A program made the translations under genes and the position numbers. Source: Desmodesmus armatus (lineage: Eukaryota > Chlorophyta > Chlorophyceae > Sphaeropleales > Scenedesmaceae). From it: 64,000 nucleotides of DNA. Below, in pieces: positions 1 to 12,900 of the stretch (position 1 is its first letter; the number at the start of each line of letters is the position of its first letter). The notes under the pieces are model-generated. The model saw only the letters and a program-made list of their open reading frames with translations, ran no database searches and was not told the DNA's origin. Location: positions 248,001 through 312,000 of the forward strand of contig VIIQ02000647.1 of the NCBI GenBank assembly GCA_007449985.2. The letters run 5' to 3'.

Positions 1-1135
1 TGCGGTGTACTTGGTGCAGCAGTGTGTGGTGCTGCTGTGTGATGGAACACTACATGCAGCAGGAAGTCAATTTCAAGTTACAGGCGCCCGGCGGCCCCTA
101 CTGTAGATGGGACCTGCATTGTCTGTGAGGTGTTTTGGTGACTGTCGCAATTGTGCAGCGAATTGACTTTGAAGAGTTCAGTCAAGTAGTTGATATCAGC
201 ATGACTGTGCTGCCGCTTTCTCACGTTTTCTTTGCAAGCTGTTATTCGGGAGCGTGTGCAGCGTCGCAAGTGCTGTTGTGGTGTGTCGCACCATTGAGTG
301 CCAGTAGTGAAGATTTGGGGTGCAGGGCTGGGCGCTGCTGCTGCCAGCTGGCCTGGCAAGTGCTGCAGTGTTTTGCTGTCTTTGCATTGGTAGGGCGTGT
401 GCTGCTGGCCCTTTGGTCTGTTGGCTATTGAATGCTGTGTGAGGGTGAGATGTGAGTGCTTGGGTGTGCTGACTACCATAATGGCTGTGCATTGCCTGTA
501 CAGCCTGGCTGTGCGAGTGGTGTGTCTGGCAGCCTGCACCAAGGCATGTTGAAACCGGTGTCACGTCAACATGCTGCAGTGAAAACTTCTGATAAGAGAC
601 GAGTGGACACGGTGCGTAGTGTGCTGCAGGATCAGCTGGTGGAACATGTGGAGCCCAACTTGGCTGCCAAGGCTCACACATGGAGCAGAACGATTGCAAT
701 GTTCTCGCAGCAGGATTAACTTCCCCAATGAAGTTCAATGGCATCACAACGTCGCACGTTGTATTGACTAGTCCTGTACAGTGACTCCACAGGGGACGAC
801 AAAGGGAAGACTGCTCCTGTCCACCATTTAAATACACGCAACGTATGTGTAGAGGTCAGTGCTGTTCGAGTAAACGCTTACCTTATCGCGTGACGGGTCA
901 GGTATCGCATGAAGCTGGTACATGCTATAATCCAGAACCCGACCTGCCTCTTAAGATGGAGGCGTACATGCTACAAATACTGCATCAGTGACTCCTCAAC
1001 ATCATCCAGCGTTGCAACTGTTTCTTTCCAGCACTACCCGGCAGTGAAAGCCGAGCGGAAACGGCCAGTCCGCTGTCAAGCCTCAAGTCACGACTGGGAA
1101 AGCAGTGTTATCTGTTCGACTTCTTCAGTATGTAT
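1..1135. other. Upstream non-coding region
   Basis: I see no convincing gene here. Open frames on both strands are short or start without ATG, have no recognisable domain and have shuffled-looking composition. The right part probably holds the promoter and 5' leader of the secreted repeat protein whose ATG lies at 1136. No TATA-like element could be assigned with confidence. Confidence 0.4.
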
Positions 1136-3653
1136 ATGATGAGGAGACCCGCTCTCCTAGCCTGGGCAGGTGAGTATTGATAGGAGGATTATTGATAATC
1201 GCGTCGTCCCGAAAAGGACGAAACGTCTGCATCAATTGCCGAAAACAATTTATAACAAGAATTCTGCACTGCTCATAGCACAAGCGCTGCCTGACCTGTC
1301 CTGTCCTGTGTCTTGCCTCTGTTGCACCTGCAGTTCTTGCCCTTGCTGTTTGTGCTGTTGCTGAGGATGCCGTGGCCGCCAGTGTCGCGCCCTCCAACCA
1401 ACGTGAACTCAAGCAGTTTGGGATGTCAGCATCTCAGGCTCAGGCCCAGGCCCAGGCACAATCTGGTGAGCAGTGATACACTACCGTATGCCCCAGTGAC
1501 ATCCCCACAATTGTGTGCATGCAGTATCCATGTGGGGTCAGGAGACACCAAGCCACGCCCACTGCCATCCTCACCTATCTGTCGGTTTTTCCAGGCCTGC
1601 AGAGACAGCAATATTGCCTGCCAGCTGCTGCAGCGCCATGGCCTGCTGCCAACGCTCCACCCTCACCCTTCTTTCTGCTACCTGCTCTGTTTGTCACCCC
1701 CCTGTGTTACCCCTTCCAGCAGGAGGAGGCTTCGGTGGTTCTGCATCCCAGGCACAAGCCCAAGCCCAGTCCCAGTCAAGTAAGCACCAAACACACCCTC
1801 GTCGTATCCCAATCGGCCCCTCATCACCCAGTCTGTTGCAAGGCGCCCTCTCGTCTGTCCTTGATACCTCCATGGACAATGTAGACAACTGCCGGCATGA
1901 CACGGGCATATACCTCTATCATATAAGTCGCAACAGCGCAATACGCACTGACACATCCTTACCCTGCCGCTGCTGCTGCATTTGCCTCTGCCCTTTCTGC
2001 TGTCAGTGAGCATGGGAGGACGGTCCTTCAGTCAGAGCCAGGCCCAGTCTCAAGCACAAAGCATGGGTGGAGGGTGGGGCGGTGGCTCAGGCTCACAAGC
2101 TCAAGCACAGGCACAGGCACAGTCCGCAAGTAAGCAACTGAGCATCGCGCCTTACGTCTGCTGCTCTTTTCTGCCTGGATGCAACTGCTGAGTGCAATCC
2201 TGTGGGTAGTGGACCATTTCTCAAACTGTGACCTGCATGTCTGTTAGGCAGGGGCCTCAATATAATCACCTTAGAAGCGACAGTGTCAGTGTGATCAGAA
2301 ACGTGAAACACCTGCCTGCGTGATTGTGGTTACATGGCCCCAGCAATCAGCATGCTGACCTCCTGCTAACCCCAGCACGCTTTTGTTCCACCAGCAATCA
2401 CAGTCGGTAGGTATTGCTAACACCAGATGCCCCTTGCTGCACCCCCCTCCCTTACTCTCTCTCCCTGCAGGCATGGGCGGCGGCGGTGGCAACCGTTGGG
2501 GAGGTGGCCGTAACCGCCGCGGCTGGGGCCGCAAGCTGTTCGGTGCCGACGCAACCAAGTCTACTCAGCAATGGGGCGGGTTCTCTGGCAGCCAGGCTCA
2601 AGCCCAAGCCCAGTCTCAGTCAATGGGCTTTGGTGGCGGCAGCATGTCTCAGAGCCAGGCTCAGGCACAGAGTATGGCTGGTGGCTGGGGAGGAGGCTCC
2701 ATGAGCCAGGCTCAAGCTCAAGCACAGTCCCAAAGTGAGTGTTGACAGCTGCCTCGCGGGGTACTGTAGCAGGCCTAGGGTACTAGGGTACTAAGGTACC
2801 ACTACCTCACTAGGGTACTAGGGTACTGTGTGAAGGTCTTAGGCTGCCAGGCATGCATATGTTCACTTATATAGAGGCAGCTCAGAGGGCCTTGCATGCT
2901 GGCTGCTGCAGATTGACTTGTGACCCATCAATGCTCGGCAGGACTGCAGCTGCTATGACTAATGATGCAGCAACAGGACTGCAGCTTGTGTGTGACTTAT
3001 TGATGATGCAACTTGACTAATGATGCAGCCACAGACTGAGTCCACATCCTGAGCAGGCCCTTCTAGCTGATCACCACTCATCAAAGCAATTTGCTTAGCT
3101 GATTCAACCAAGTGCTGGCGTGCTGATGCGCTGTTGAAGAGGCATGCAAGACTCTACATGCTTGTAATCTCTCCTAACAACGATATCCCTGTCGTGCTGT
3201 TTTCCCTGCGCCTCTCTTCTCACAGGCATGGGCGGTGGTGGCGGCTGGGGCGGCAACAACTGGGGTGGCTACGGCGGTGGTCGTGGTGGTCGCTACGGTG
3301 GCTGGGGCCGCAAGCTGATGGGCACTGACAGTGCTCAGAACAGGGGCTATGGCCGCCGGTACGGAGGCTACGGAGGCGGCTACCAGGCACCTGGGTACTT
3401 CAACCAGCCTAGCTTCAGCAGCAGCTCAGCACAGGCCCAGGCCCAGGCCTCTAGCTTTGGTGGGGGTGGTTTTGGAGGGTCTGTTAGTGCGGCTAGGGCA
3501 GAGGCAGCAGCAGGAAGCGGTGGTGGCTTTGGAGGTAGTAGTGCTGCAGCTAGGGCTGAGGCTGCTAGCTTTGGAAGTGGTGGATTTGGGGGTTCTGGGA
3601 GCGCTGCTAGGGCGGAGGCAGCGGCAGCTAGCAACAGCTGGGGCAAGAAGTGA
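1136..3653 (+). CDS. Secreted Gly-rich, (Gln-Ala)n repeat protein, silk-like
   Basis: Six exons (1136-1169, 1334-1465, 1720-1779, 2007-2129, 2471-2734, 3226-3653) give 346 aa. All introns are GT..AG and all are phase 1. Residues 1-21 look like a signal peptide (MMRR followed by an Ala/Leu/Val core); it only appears when exon 1 is spliced to exon 2, which supports the start at 1136 over other ATGs. The mature part alternates blocks of Ser-Gln-Ala-Gln-Ala with Gly/Trp/Arg-rich blocks such as GGGWGG. The motif W-G-R-K-L-(F/M)-G occurs in exons 5 and 6. The C-terminal third changes to repeats of AARAEAA spaced by GGGFGGS. Exons 3-5 are interchangeable phase 1-1 modules, so the gene probably grew by exon duplication. 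No enzyme domain is visible. A structural role in wall, matrix or mucilage is inference; homology to known algal wall proteins is not evident. Confidence 0.8.
2766..2828. repeat. TAGGGTAC short tandem repeat in intron
   Basis: In the last intron of the secreted repeat gene the motif CTAGGGTACT recurs about six times with small changes, including one copy reading AAGGTACC. The block is partly self-complementary through GTAC. It lies about 30 bp after the donor at 2735. No function is evident. Confidence 0.6.
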
Positions 3654-5057
3654 TCGCGATCATACTGCTGCTGGTATCCTTGCATGCTTTGGTGTTGAAG
3701 TGATCACCCTCTAGCGTTGTTTGTGTGCGGGAGGTTGGAGAACACCAAGGTGATGCTGTGATCAGAATTTCAGGGTTTAGTGGCGCCTGTTTGGCGCATA
3801 GAGTGTGAGTGATGTATGGACTGCAAGCAGCCTTGCTTGCTGGGTGTGTTTAGGACGTTGTGTGACCTGCTTACCGGTGACCCTGTGAGTTATCGCGTGT
3901 TGGATGCCAGCTGACTGTCGGGTTGCACAGCACCTACTTACCCTTTGGTATGAGTGCTGCTGATGCAGGAGCAACCCTGCCATGTGCATCTGTGTGCATG
4001 TGGCAGGGGTTGCAATATTTGGTCTGGTTCTTTTCAGCAGTAGTTGCTTGCTTTGCTCTGTGCTCCTGTCTTTATCCTTGCCTGGTATAAAGTGTGTGTG
4101 TGCTGGATGACTGTGTTGCCAACGGTGACTCAAGCCTTGTTCTGTGACCGCATGCTCCCTGCCACACTACATTTGTGTGGATCGATCATCTGGGGTAAAG
4201 CTGTGACGTTACCACTGCTTAATTGCTGACACTGGGCGCCTGTCATAGGCAGGCATTGTATGCCTGCCGTGATTCCCTTGTAAGGCATTTCCCCACCTTT
4301 GCATGCTCCCTCTTCAGGCTTTTCAAAGCCGTTTTCACATTCAGGCTGTATGGTCGGGTGTTGTGGTGGTTGCAGTGTGCCATCTGGGGTGGAGTCCTGT
4401 TGCATAGCAAGTCTAGAAAGCACCGCAGGGTGCGCTCTGGTGCATCAGTTAGCCAATCTATGTTACACCTGTAGCCACAGGTGCTAACCATGCTCATGAC
4501 TGTGCAGCATGCCATGCATCTGCCGTGCAGATTTCACAGTTACACCTTGCTATGTTGCAGTACACCGCACATGTCAGCAGGCTTGCTGGTAAGGTGCTGT
4601 GCTGTCAGCAGTTGATACGTGTGGGAGGTCTCTCTGGAAGGCGTGGCTGCCCACCTTTCTGCACTGTGCTGAGCTGGTGGTGCTTGTGTCGTAAAGGGTG
4701 TTGGAGATATTGCATGGCGCTGTGACAAGGCGCCAACCATGACTGGCATATCCTACGCCTCTGGCACATGCCTGTGTGTGTGTCTGGGGAAATGGAAGCT
4801 CGCTGCCTGTTGAGATCTTGTGTGAGAAGACTCTTGCAAGCAGTCAGTGTTGTAACATAGTGGTGTAGTGCAAATGGCCACGGGTCAAGACCTGAATGTT
4901 TACTCGTGCTGGGCAACATATTAACTTGCAGGATAGCTCTATCAGGCACTTGTCAGCCTGATGGCATCAGACTGGACTGTTGACAAAACGACAATACCCC
5001 CTATTTTACTCTTGAGTACTACCAGAATGGTCCTGAGAACTCTGAGTGATCCCTAAT
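3654..5057. other. Non-coding, probable 3' UTR and spacer
   Basis: No gene recognised. Frames are short, low in domain-like composition and without splice-consistent partners. The first 600 bp or more are probably 3' UTR of the upstream secreted-protein gene. Confidence 0.4.
4279..4283 (+). terminator. Candidate TGTAA poly(A) signal
   Basis: First TGTAA after the stop codon at 3653; another lies at 4851-4855. TGTAA is the usual poly(A) signal in chlorophycean algae. Using it would give a 3' UTR of roughly 630 nt. A pentamer occurs by chance often, so this is only a candidate. Confidence 0.3.
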
Positions 5058-5695
5058 TTTCATAGGCCCCAGCCTGCCACTCTGGCATTCTGCCCACTCC
5101 CTCCCACTCTGCCCACTCAAGGACACTCTAGCTGAATTTTCATAAGTCCCCAGCCTGCCACTCTGGCATTCTGCCCACTCTCTCCCACTCCTAGACACTC
5201 CAGCTGAATTTGCCTAAGTCCCCAGCCTGCCACTCTGGCATTCTGCCCACTCCCTCCCACTCTGCCCACTCCTAGACACTCCAGCTGAAATTGCCTAAGT
5301 CCCCAGCCTACCACTCTGGCATTCTGCCCACTCCCTCCCACTCTGCCCACTCCTAGACACTCCAGCTGAATTTGCCTAAATCCCCAGCCTGCCACTCTGG
5401 CATTCTGCCCACTCCCTCCCACTCTGCCCACTCCAGGACACTCTAGCTGGATTTTCATAAGTCCCCGGCCTACCACTCTGGCATTCTGCCCACTCTCTCC
5501 CACTCTGCCCACTCCTAGACACTCCAGCTGAATTTGCCTAAGTCCCCAGCCTGCCACTCTGGCATTCTGCCCACTCCCTCCCACTCTGCCCACTCCAGGA
5601 CACTCTAGCTGGATTTTCATTAGTCCCCAGCCTACCACTCTGGCATTCTGCCCACTCCCTCCCACTCTGCCTACTCCAAGACACTCTAGCTCCTA
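5058..5695. repeat. 81-bp tandem satellite, 8 copies
   Basis: Eight head-to-tail units are marked by CCACTCTGGCATTCTGCCCA. The AGCCT landmark sits at 5071, 5152, 5224, 5305, 5386, 5467, 5548 and 5629, so spacing is 81 bp except one 72-bp unit that lost 9 bp. Units differ at their junctions (CATAAGT versus GCCTAAGT types). 81 is divisible by three, so a long minus-strand frame is open through the array. It has no other mark of a gene. Confidence 0.9.
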
Positions 5696-5749
5696 ACTAG
5701 TTTGTAGTACAAACTGTCTCTGCTGTCCGGCATGTCCTGCTGTCAATAA

Positions 5750-5882
5750 ATCTAAACCCTAGTACCTGTACCCCCTGCCCCCCCCCCCCAAGAAACCCTA
5801 AACTGTCCGTGGGGGCTCCGCCGATCCAGAAACCCTAATCCAGACACCAAAACCCTAAGCCGTACCCAAAACCTTAATACCC
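5750..5882. repeat. Degenerate telomere-like CCCTAA motifs
   Basis: AAACCCTAR-type heptamers occur five times in about 130 bp (near 5755, 5792, 5831, 5849 and a variant AAACCTTAA near 5871), interspersed with unrelated sequence. They resemble the C-strand of plant/algal telomere repeats (CCCTAAA or CCCTAAAA) but are not in tandem. They sit between an 81-bp satellite and a perfect-armed palindrome. Whether this is an eroded interstitial telomere or a transposon end cannot be told from one window. Confidence 0.45.
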
Positions 5883-5894
5883 CAGCCCTGCATC

Positions 5895-5984
5895 CTTTGA
5901 TGGGGCTGGCGTGGACGGCTGTGGACCGTGGAGCCCTACGGGCTCCACATAACCCCACAGCCGTCGACTTCAGCCCCATCAAAG
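5895..5984. repeat. 90-bp palindrome (hairpin)
   Basis: The 14-bp arm at 5895-5908 (CTTTGATGGGGCTG) is exactly complementary to 5971-5984. Inner arms also pair: 5916-5924 with 5955-5963, and 5928-5936 (GTGGAGCCC) with 5940-5948. The loop is only 3 nt. A stem of this quality suggests a cruciform or the end of a mobile element. No transposase is nearby. Confidence 0.8.
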
Positions 5985-6139
5985 AAACCAGCGGGCTGGG
6001 GTATCAGGGTTTTGTGTAGGGCTTATGGTTATGGTGGCAGGAGTAGGGTTTCTGGCTTGGCTCCGCTTGCTGGTTTGTCCGCAACAGCACTCGGCTTGCA
6101 CTGAAGGATGAGCTACTGGGTGGCTGGTGAACTGCTAGA

Positions 6140-6340
6140 ATGGTCCAGAGTGGGGGAAGTGGCCCAGAGTGGGCAGAATGCCAGAGTGCAGGGGGGTAGG
6201 GGGGTGTCTGGTGGACTTAGCAAAATTTCCAGCAAAACAGCAAGAGTGACCTGGAGTGGGGGGAATGGCCCATAGTGGGCAGAATGCCAGAGTGCAAGGG
6301 GGTAGGGGGGGTTCTGGTGGACTTAGCAAAATTTAGCCTT
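6140..6340. repeat. Inverted, diverged copies of the satellite
   Basis: Two units about 106 bp apart carry GGGCAGAATGCCAGAGTG (6171 and 6277), the reverse complement of the core of the 81-bp satellite at 5058-5695. Each is followed by a G-rich run and TCTGGTGGACTTAGCAAAATTT. Satellite DNA is therefore present in opposite orientations on either side of the palindrome. Confidence 0.75.
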
Positions 6341-9300
6341 GATGTGGGCTGAACGACTCAGAATTCTGGCCAATTCTGGGCCAAATTCTGGCCCTGTACT
6401 CCGTGCATATTCTGGGTACTATTCTGGAGTACCCTCAGGGGGGGTTGTCCTCTTCTAGGACTGTTTGCAACATGCGTGTTCAACATATGTGGTCACCACA
6501 TCGGGGGTCGGACACCCGATATGCACTCTGCTCGTCGTGACTTGTACCTTGGACTGCAAACAGCTGCTGAATCTGAATGTCAGGTGCTGAGGTCATTTCA
6601 GGCAGCAAGCCAACTCGTAAGCGCATAAACCTGGGCTGACTTCTGGATGCTGCGTCAGAAAAGACTGCAGTCACAAGCAGCTGCTGTGAAGGGACTCTTT
6701 CACACTTACAAAGTGCAGAGCATCCCTGGAGGTTCAATGCTGAAATCAATTCCATTCCTGGCAGTTGGGCTTGACAGTGCACAACAGCTGCAACAATGGG
6801 CCCAGCATTGCGACCGACGACTGCACAAAACGCAAAATGCATCTCATAACCAATTCACAACTTCAAGTTGTTCAAACGCACAGGCACATACATTCAAGCT
6901 GCAGGCCCTTGATGCACATACCGCAACATGCCACGAGGCCATGCTTGGCCACACTATCAGCAGAAGCCATACGGCTGCTGCCATGGACTGCGGCAGAGTT
7001 GGCTAGCCCCACTCCACAGCCCATTGATGGCATGGGTTCCCCCTGCATCACCAGCCAGATCAACCCCCAAGGTAGTTGGTGTGATACATCCGCAACTCAA
7101 CAACTATGCACCATCATGCTCTGAAGTCTGGCATAGTGACGGATGCCATGGTCGTGGGGAAGGAGGGTACACCATGGTTGTTTGAGGCCATGAGGACATG
7201 GTGAAGCACAGAAGTCAGAAGCCCTCAAGCCTTGAGGCCTTGTAGGCTACTGATGATTTGGCGGTTATTGAAAGGGAACCCCAAACAGCACATTGGTGCT
7301 GCTGCATCATACAGACAACATGGGGTCGGGAGTGTAAGCAGAGGACTCATATGCAAAACACAACACCCCCTGATTATGTCTCACGAAGCTGCTGTTTGTG
7401 ACAAGGACAAAAACCCAACCCACATGGTGGAATTCCCTGTGAAGGTGTAACAGATTGTGGCCATATACACGTGCCACACAGTGGCATACACAAGGATTGC
7501 GGTAACGCTGCTGCAACACGAGTTGCACAAACAAGCATATACATCAACGGGCCCAGGAGAGCCCCGACTGCCGTTACCCAAGCATCTCGAAGTACATTCC
7601 CACGTCTTCAAACCCACAACCAACACAACATTCAAAAACAATGCAAGTGTGCCAACGGCAGCAGCCTTCACTGCAGCATCTGAGAAACCTGCCTGAGCAG
7701 TTGACACATGCCGTTCGAATGGCTGACAAGCGCAACCCTGACAGGCGCAACCCTGACAGCCAGCATGATTACCTACCAACCTCTTCAACTGCCGGAAGGC
7801 CTCATGAGAAGCCAAAAGCCGACCCTTACTGAACACTGCAGAGTGCTGGCGGCTGACATTGTGAGAGACGCATAGATGTCTGTCCCTAAAGACTTCCACA
7901 AATGCCACAAGCCCACATGCAGCACACCGCTGGTAAGCAAGCGTAATGTCCGGCAGTGAAGGCAGCGTGCACAACATACATTCTGCAGTATTCATCATCA
8001 AAACAGCGCCCAGTCTCCCCAACTGAACTGAACATACTGCTTGAAACCATAACAATGCCTCTATGTGCTGGCAGCACCACAACAACATCAAGGGACCCAG
8101 CAAGGCATGCTGGTACATGACATGTTTTGCGCATGCTACTGTATGGCATACGCTACCAAGCACACACATTCAATACAGCCTATACACACAGCCCGCAGCG
8201 GCTTGCTTGCACACTGAATGTCACAAACTCAACCACGCTGTTCTGAACACTGGGTTGTCCAACCAGGCTCTATTTGAAGCTCGACACTGACTGTTGGAAA
8301 CAGCACAAACATTGATGCAGGCCTACGGTACGGTAGTAGTAACACAACAACGCAACAGCCAACTAGGGGTGCCACGGTAGTACTACTACCGTAGTACGGG
8401 CCATCTGCAGCAATGGCAGCAGTCAGCACACTACTAGTACACGTGGTCCTGAAGCACCTGCCTGCACAACAACACTAGCCTGAGTCTGGCCTACTGCTGC
8501 ATAGGGCAGCCAGCATCCTGCCTGTCTTTTCAAGTTCTTAAGTATGCTCATGCCAGGGCTAGGGAGCCCCTGTATGCACCCAAAAATAACATGCAAGACG
8601 GGTGGTGAACTGCAAAGGCCTGCGCAAGGGGGATGGGGGCGGTGCTACTGCCACTGATGTGGCATTGTGTCCGATGATACCACAACGGATGCATCGTGTG
8701 ATCCAACACATCCAAAACATCTCCCTGGCAGTTGCCACAAACACCAAAAGTAACGTCACCAAGCAGCACACTGCGTTTGAGGTGCCATGGTGGCCATGAC
8801 AGCAGGTGTTCTGCATCCAACACATTATCAACTTTAGGCAGGCGCCACAGGCTTGCTTTAGCCTGGGGCATGTTGAGTCAACAAACACGACCAGGCAAAA
8901 ACCCACTCAGCGCATCATGATGTTATGACAAATCGACGGGGGATGACACCCCGACCGTCTGCCTGTTGTGGCCAGCAGACGCTCAGGGGACGGCCAGCAC
9001 ACATGAAAGCCAACAAAGCAAGCAACATGCTGCAGGGTAGGTGGGACTCCCACCCAACCCTTGGTCCACAAACAACACCACGCTGGCATGATAGGCATAG
9101 GCTTCCAGGCGGTGCCACCTTGCATGCGTGATGTTGGTCGAGGACCGATAGACGGAACAGTTGAACAGGACTGCCGCTATCCTGCAGGCAGCATGTTTTG
9201 AACCGCCTGACAGCTGGTAGATGTACCAACACAATATTCATGCAGCAACCACTTTTCCACGCTCACAGACTTTCTGACTGTCAGGAAGCTGCCAGCAGGG

Positions 9301-9997
9301 CCTGCAGCCCTAGCAGCAGCAGCCATATGTAATCCACCACACCTCTGCAGCCAGCACACCTCTGCTGCTGCAGATTGCAGGCTAAATCCTGCAACAATCA
9401 TACCAAGGAAGCATGCACATCTTCAGTGATTCATCAACACGTCTGGTGTACTGCTGCTGGACGGATCCAGCCACTGTTGGCATGTCACCAAGAACACTCA
9501 CACTGAACTTCAACCACTCACCAACTGCACCAACAACATATAATGTAATAACGTATATACGCACACGGACACCCATTCGAGCCATGTCTTCAGAAGATAC
9601 AGTAGCATAGTATCTACAGTACATACAGTAGAGCATGACAGACAGAATGGTATTTCCTGCAACAAACACCTACATAACAGAACACTGTATGACACACAAG
9701 AGCGTACCATTGACTGCCGTGCTGCACCCCAACCTGCACTCAGCAAATGGTCCCGGATGTGGCACAGACATACCAAAGCAGATAACCGGACATTGCTGCC
9801 TCCATGCCGTCGCTAAGAAAAGAAAAGCCATGGAGCCTCTGCCCCCTCTGCCCACAGTGGGCCAAGCTCAACATGCACTCAGCATTATGTGACATTATGT
9901 AACAGCCATGTCAACACATCACATTCAGGTCCAGCACAAGGGCTGACACCCCAACAGCCCGATAACCAAGCCACTCGGTCAATGGCCCCATACTAGC
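6341..9997. other. Long non-coding stretch
   Basis: I find no gene here. The longest frame (minus strand, 7381-8169) is Cys/Val-rich, matches no family I know and has no in-phase spliced neighbours. The right part is likely 3' UTR of the PPR gene. Around 8318-8400 there is a GGTAGTA/TACTACC short inverted repeat. Nothing else is supportable. Confidence 0.35.
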
Positions 9998-12900
9998 TTA
10001 GGCAAATGACATGCAGAACCAGTTTCCACCTGCATCATAGTAGTAAGGCCCTGCCACTGTGTACATCATGCCTGAGGGGCCCTGAGTGGGAATGTAGGCA
10101 TAGCAGGGCCCAAACATGCCACTACCACCGGACACAGCCCCACCCTGGCTGTCAGAAGGGCCTGCACCAGCCTCTGCAGGCATAGGGCCCTTGGTGCCGC
10201 CGCCTAAAGCTGGCAAGCTGTCAGCAGCGCGTGGTGCAGATGCCTGCATAGGCCTGATAGGGCTACTGACTGGGGTCTCAATGGCAGACAGACAGTCCCT
10301 GTCGGATATGGCTGTTGCAACGCTGTCTGTCCTGAGAGAAGCCATGCTAGCTGCAGGACCAGCAGCTGTGCTGAAGCTACTGCCGGTCCAGCTATACGCT
10401 GAGCTGGACATGCTTGTGAAGCTGCTGTCGGGGCTGAAGCGACCAACGGCTGTAGCTGAGGGTGTCTCTGGGGCGTCTGAGGTACTGTCTGCTGGCAGAC
10501 CTGCAAACCCTGAGAAGCTGCCGGTCATGTGGTCATGCTGGTACAGCTTGCCCCTGCCTGCATCACGCGCAGCAGGAGGCAGGTCACCAAAGCTGCAGCA
10601 GCTGCTGGCTACGCTGCACCCGCCGCTGCTGCTGGGGCGGCCGCTGTTGCTGCTGGCAGGCACAGCAACCCCACCGCTACCCTCGACATCACCGTGGTAT
10701 GCCAGTGGCATGTCGGCAGGCTCATGGTCGGTCTCAGGGCAGGGGATGTAGGCAGGGCTAGGGGCCCAGCCTTGGCGCAGCATGAGGTCGTGGAGGGTGC
10801 TGGCCTTGTCATGGTGGCCTAGGGCCTGCAGGTGGGCCAGGCTGGCGTCCAGCAGGCGCCTGGTGTCAGGGACGCCGTCTTGGTGGGCCTCCTGCAGCAG
10901 CTGGGCCACCATGCAGGGCTTGCCCGCACCACTCAGGGCCTGCAAGGTGGGAGCAGCAGCAGCAGAAGGTAGGACGGGGCATGCAGTTTGAGCAAGCGTC
11001 ACACATACGAGGGGCAGAAGCAAACTAACAGCAATGAGCCCATATTTGCAACGGCCTTACTGAGCCTCAGTAAGGCTTGGAGCATAGCCCCAGCGCAAGA
11101 AGGAGTAGCTGTTGTGACCGGGCCTCACGCCACTCACTTTATGGCTAGCGAGAATGAGTTGACATTGTCAATGGCTCAGCATGCACTCCCTCCTAGAATG
11201 TGCGCATGCAGCCTGCCCAAAGCTTTCAAAGCTGGCCCAGACCGGGTCTTACACAACAGCATGCCAAAGCAACATCAGGCTGATGTACAGCCTGCACCAC
11301 ACCCGAGCAAAGTGCGCATACTATGGGCAGAGACTGCCAAACCTGCAGTTTTATCGAAGTGCCCAATGTACAAAGCATTGCTGCGCAGCCTGCACTCAAC
11401 ACCACGCGCTTGCACCACAAACATGAGCAGCTCCCAACTAACCTGCAGCAGCTCCATGTAGATAGTGGTTGTCACCTCGGCACCCAGCTCCTTCATGACC
11501 AGGTAGAGGCTCAGGGCGCGGTTCCACTGGGCGGAGTGGCACAGGTGTCGGATGTAGCCGGCGTAGATGGGTGTGCGTGCAGCCATGCCCTTGCTGTGCA
11601 TCTCCTCAAGCAGGGAGTTGACTTGATCCCAATCACCGTTGCGGCTGAAGTGGGTCATTAGGATGGCGTAGGTGACGGTGTCAGGCTCCACTCCTGGGGT
11701 TTTGAGGGACGGCAGGGCAAGGTGGGGCAGGATGAAGGGTGTCAGCGCAAGCACATTAGCCTATTGAGCGCGCGCTGTTGCTGTTTCTTTGCAAGTGGCT
11801 GGTGCGGACACTGCCAGTCTGTGGTGCATTGCGCACATGCAAACACTAAGGTGTGACAGCGCTGCGCATGCCATGGATCACAGGGGCCCTCTGTGTTGTG
11901 TGCTTAGGAACAGTACCAGGCTTTGCACTCAAGCAACAGCTTCCAGCATGACATTTTTCGGCACAATCCTTCCAAGAGAAGGGGCACATGGTTGGAACGT
12001 CCCAAGGCAAAACCAGCAGGACCCACCTGCGGCAACCATCTCTTGAAACAGGTCCACCGCCACGTCCAGGTGTGCAGTGCGCGCGCATGCCTCTATCACG
12101 GTGGAGTAGGTGATGGTGTTGGGCGCCAGCTGGGGGTGGTCGGTGGCCTCTGCTGCAGACTGCTTCAGTTGCTTGACAGCGTTCAGCCAGTCACCTGCAG
12201 CATGAGGGGAAAATTGGAGGTGGGAAGTGAGCAGGAAGCTGCTGTGGTCGAGGGCAGTTGGGGCCCTATTTGGCACGATGTGGGCAAAGAAGGACAGATG
12301 GCGACGATTATGTGCTGCTGTGGCTATGTTGTGCTTGAAATGCTGAAGTGTGGTCTGCAACGGCCCGCGCGGGTGCGCCCGCATACGCACCTGCATTGGC
12401 ATAGGCGCTGCACAGAGCTGAGACGTGCCAGACGTTGCGCTGCTGGAGTGGGACATACTCGAACACTTGCCGTGCCTTGTCCAGTTCCCCACGACGTCCT
12501 GCGAGGATGCAAAGGGGTGAGTCACCCTTGGAACGATGAATCACGCACGCAAGTTCCCACAGTTTCGGAATGTTTTGCTCGACAAGAAACAAGGCACGGA
12601 GGTGAAGCGTTGCTTACCAAATGTGGAGATGAAGTTGGTGTAGGCCTGCGCGCCGAGCCTGGCCGGACGTGCGTCATCGAGGATGGCCTTCACGTCTTTA
12701 GGAGCGGCAGCAGCCAGCGCAATCTTGAGCCCAGAGATGTCGTTAGTTGAAGCGCCCTTTGTTGCTGGAGGTGGTGCGGGCTGACTTGCTGGCAGAGGCG
12801 CATGCTGGTAGCATGCCGTGTGGGCCACAAATGCAGGGCCCTGAACTCTACATGCATGCGCGGGCTGCATATGGCCGGCATAGCAGCAAGCACACCATGT

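Noticed and set aside
196..837. 213-codon minus-strand frame
   Set aside because: Starts at GTG, has His/Gln/Ala-rich random-like composition, no domain and no splice partners.
5117..5665. 182-codon minus-strand frame of GGSGQNARV-type repeats
   Set aside because: It exists only because the 81-bp satellite period is divisible by three; no ATG context, introns or flanking coding sequence.
7381..8169. 262-codon minus-strand Cys/Val-rich frame
   Set aside because: No recognisable family and no phase-matched neighbours; likely non-coding or UTR sequence of the PPR gene.
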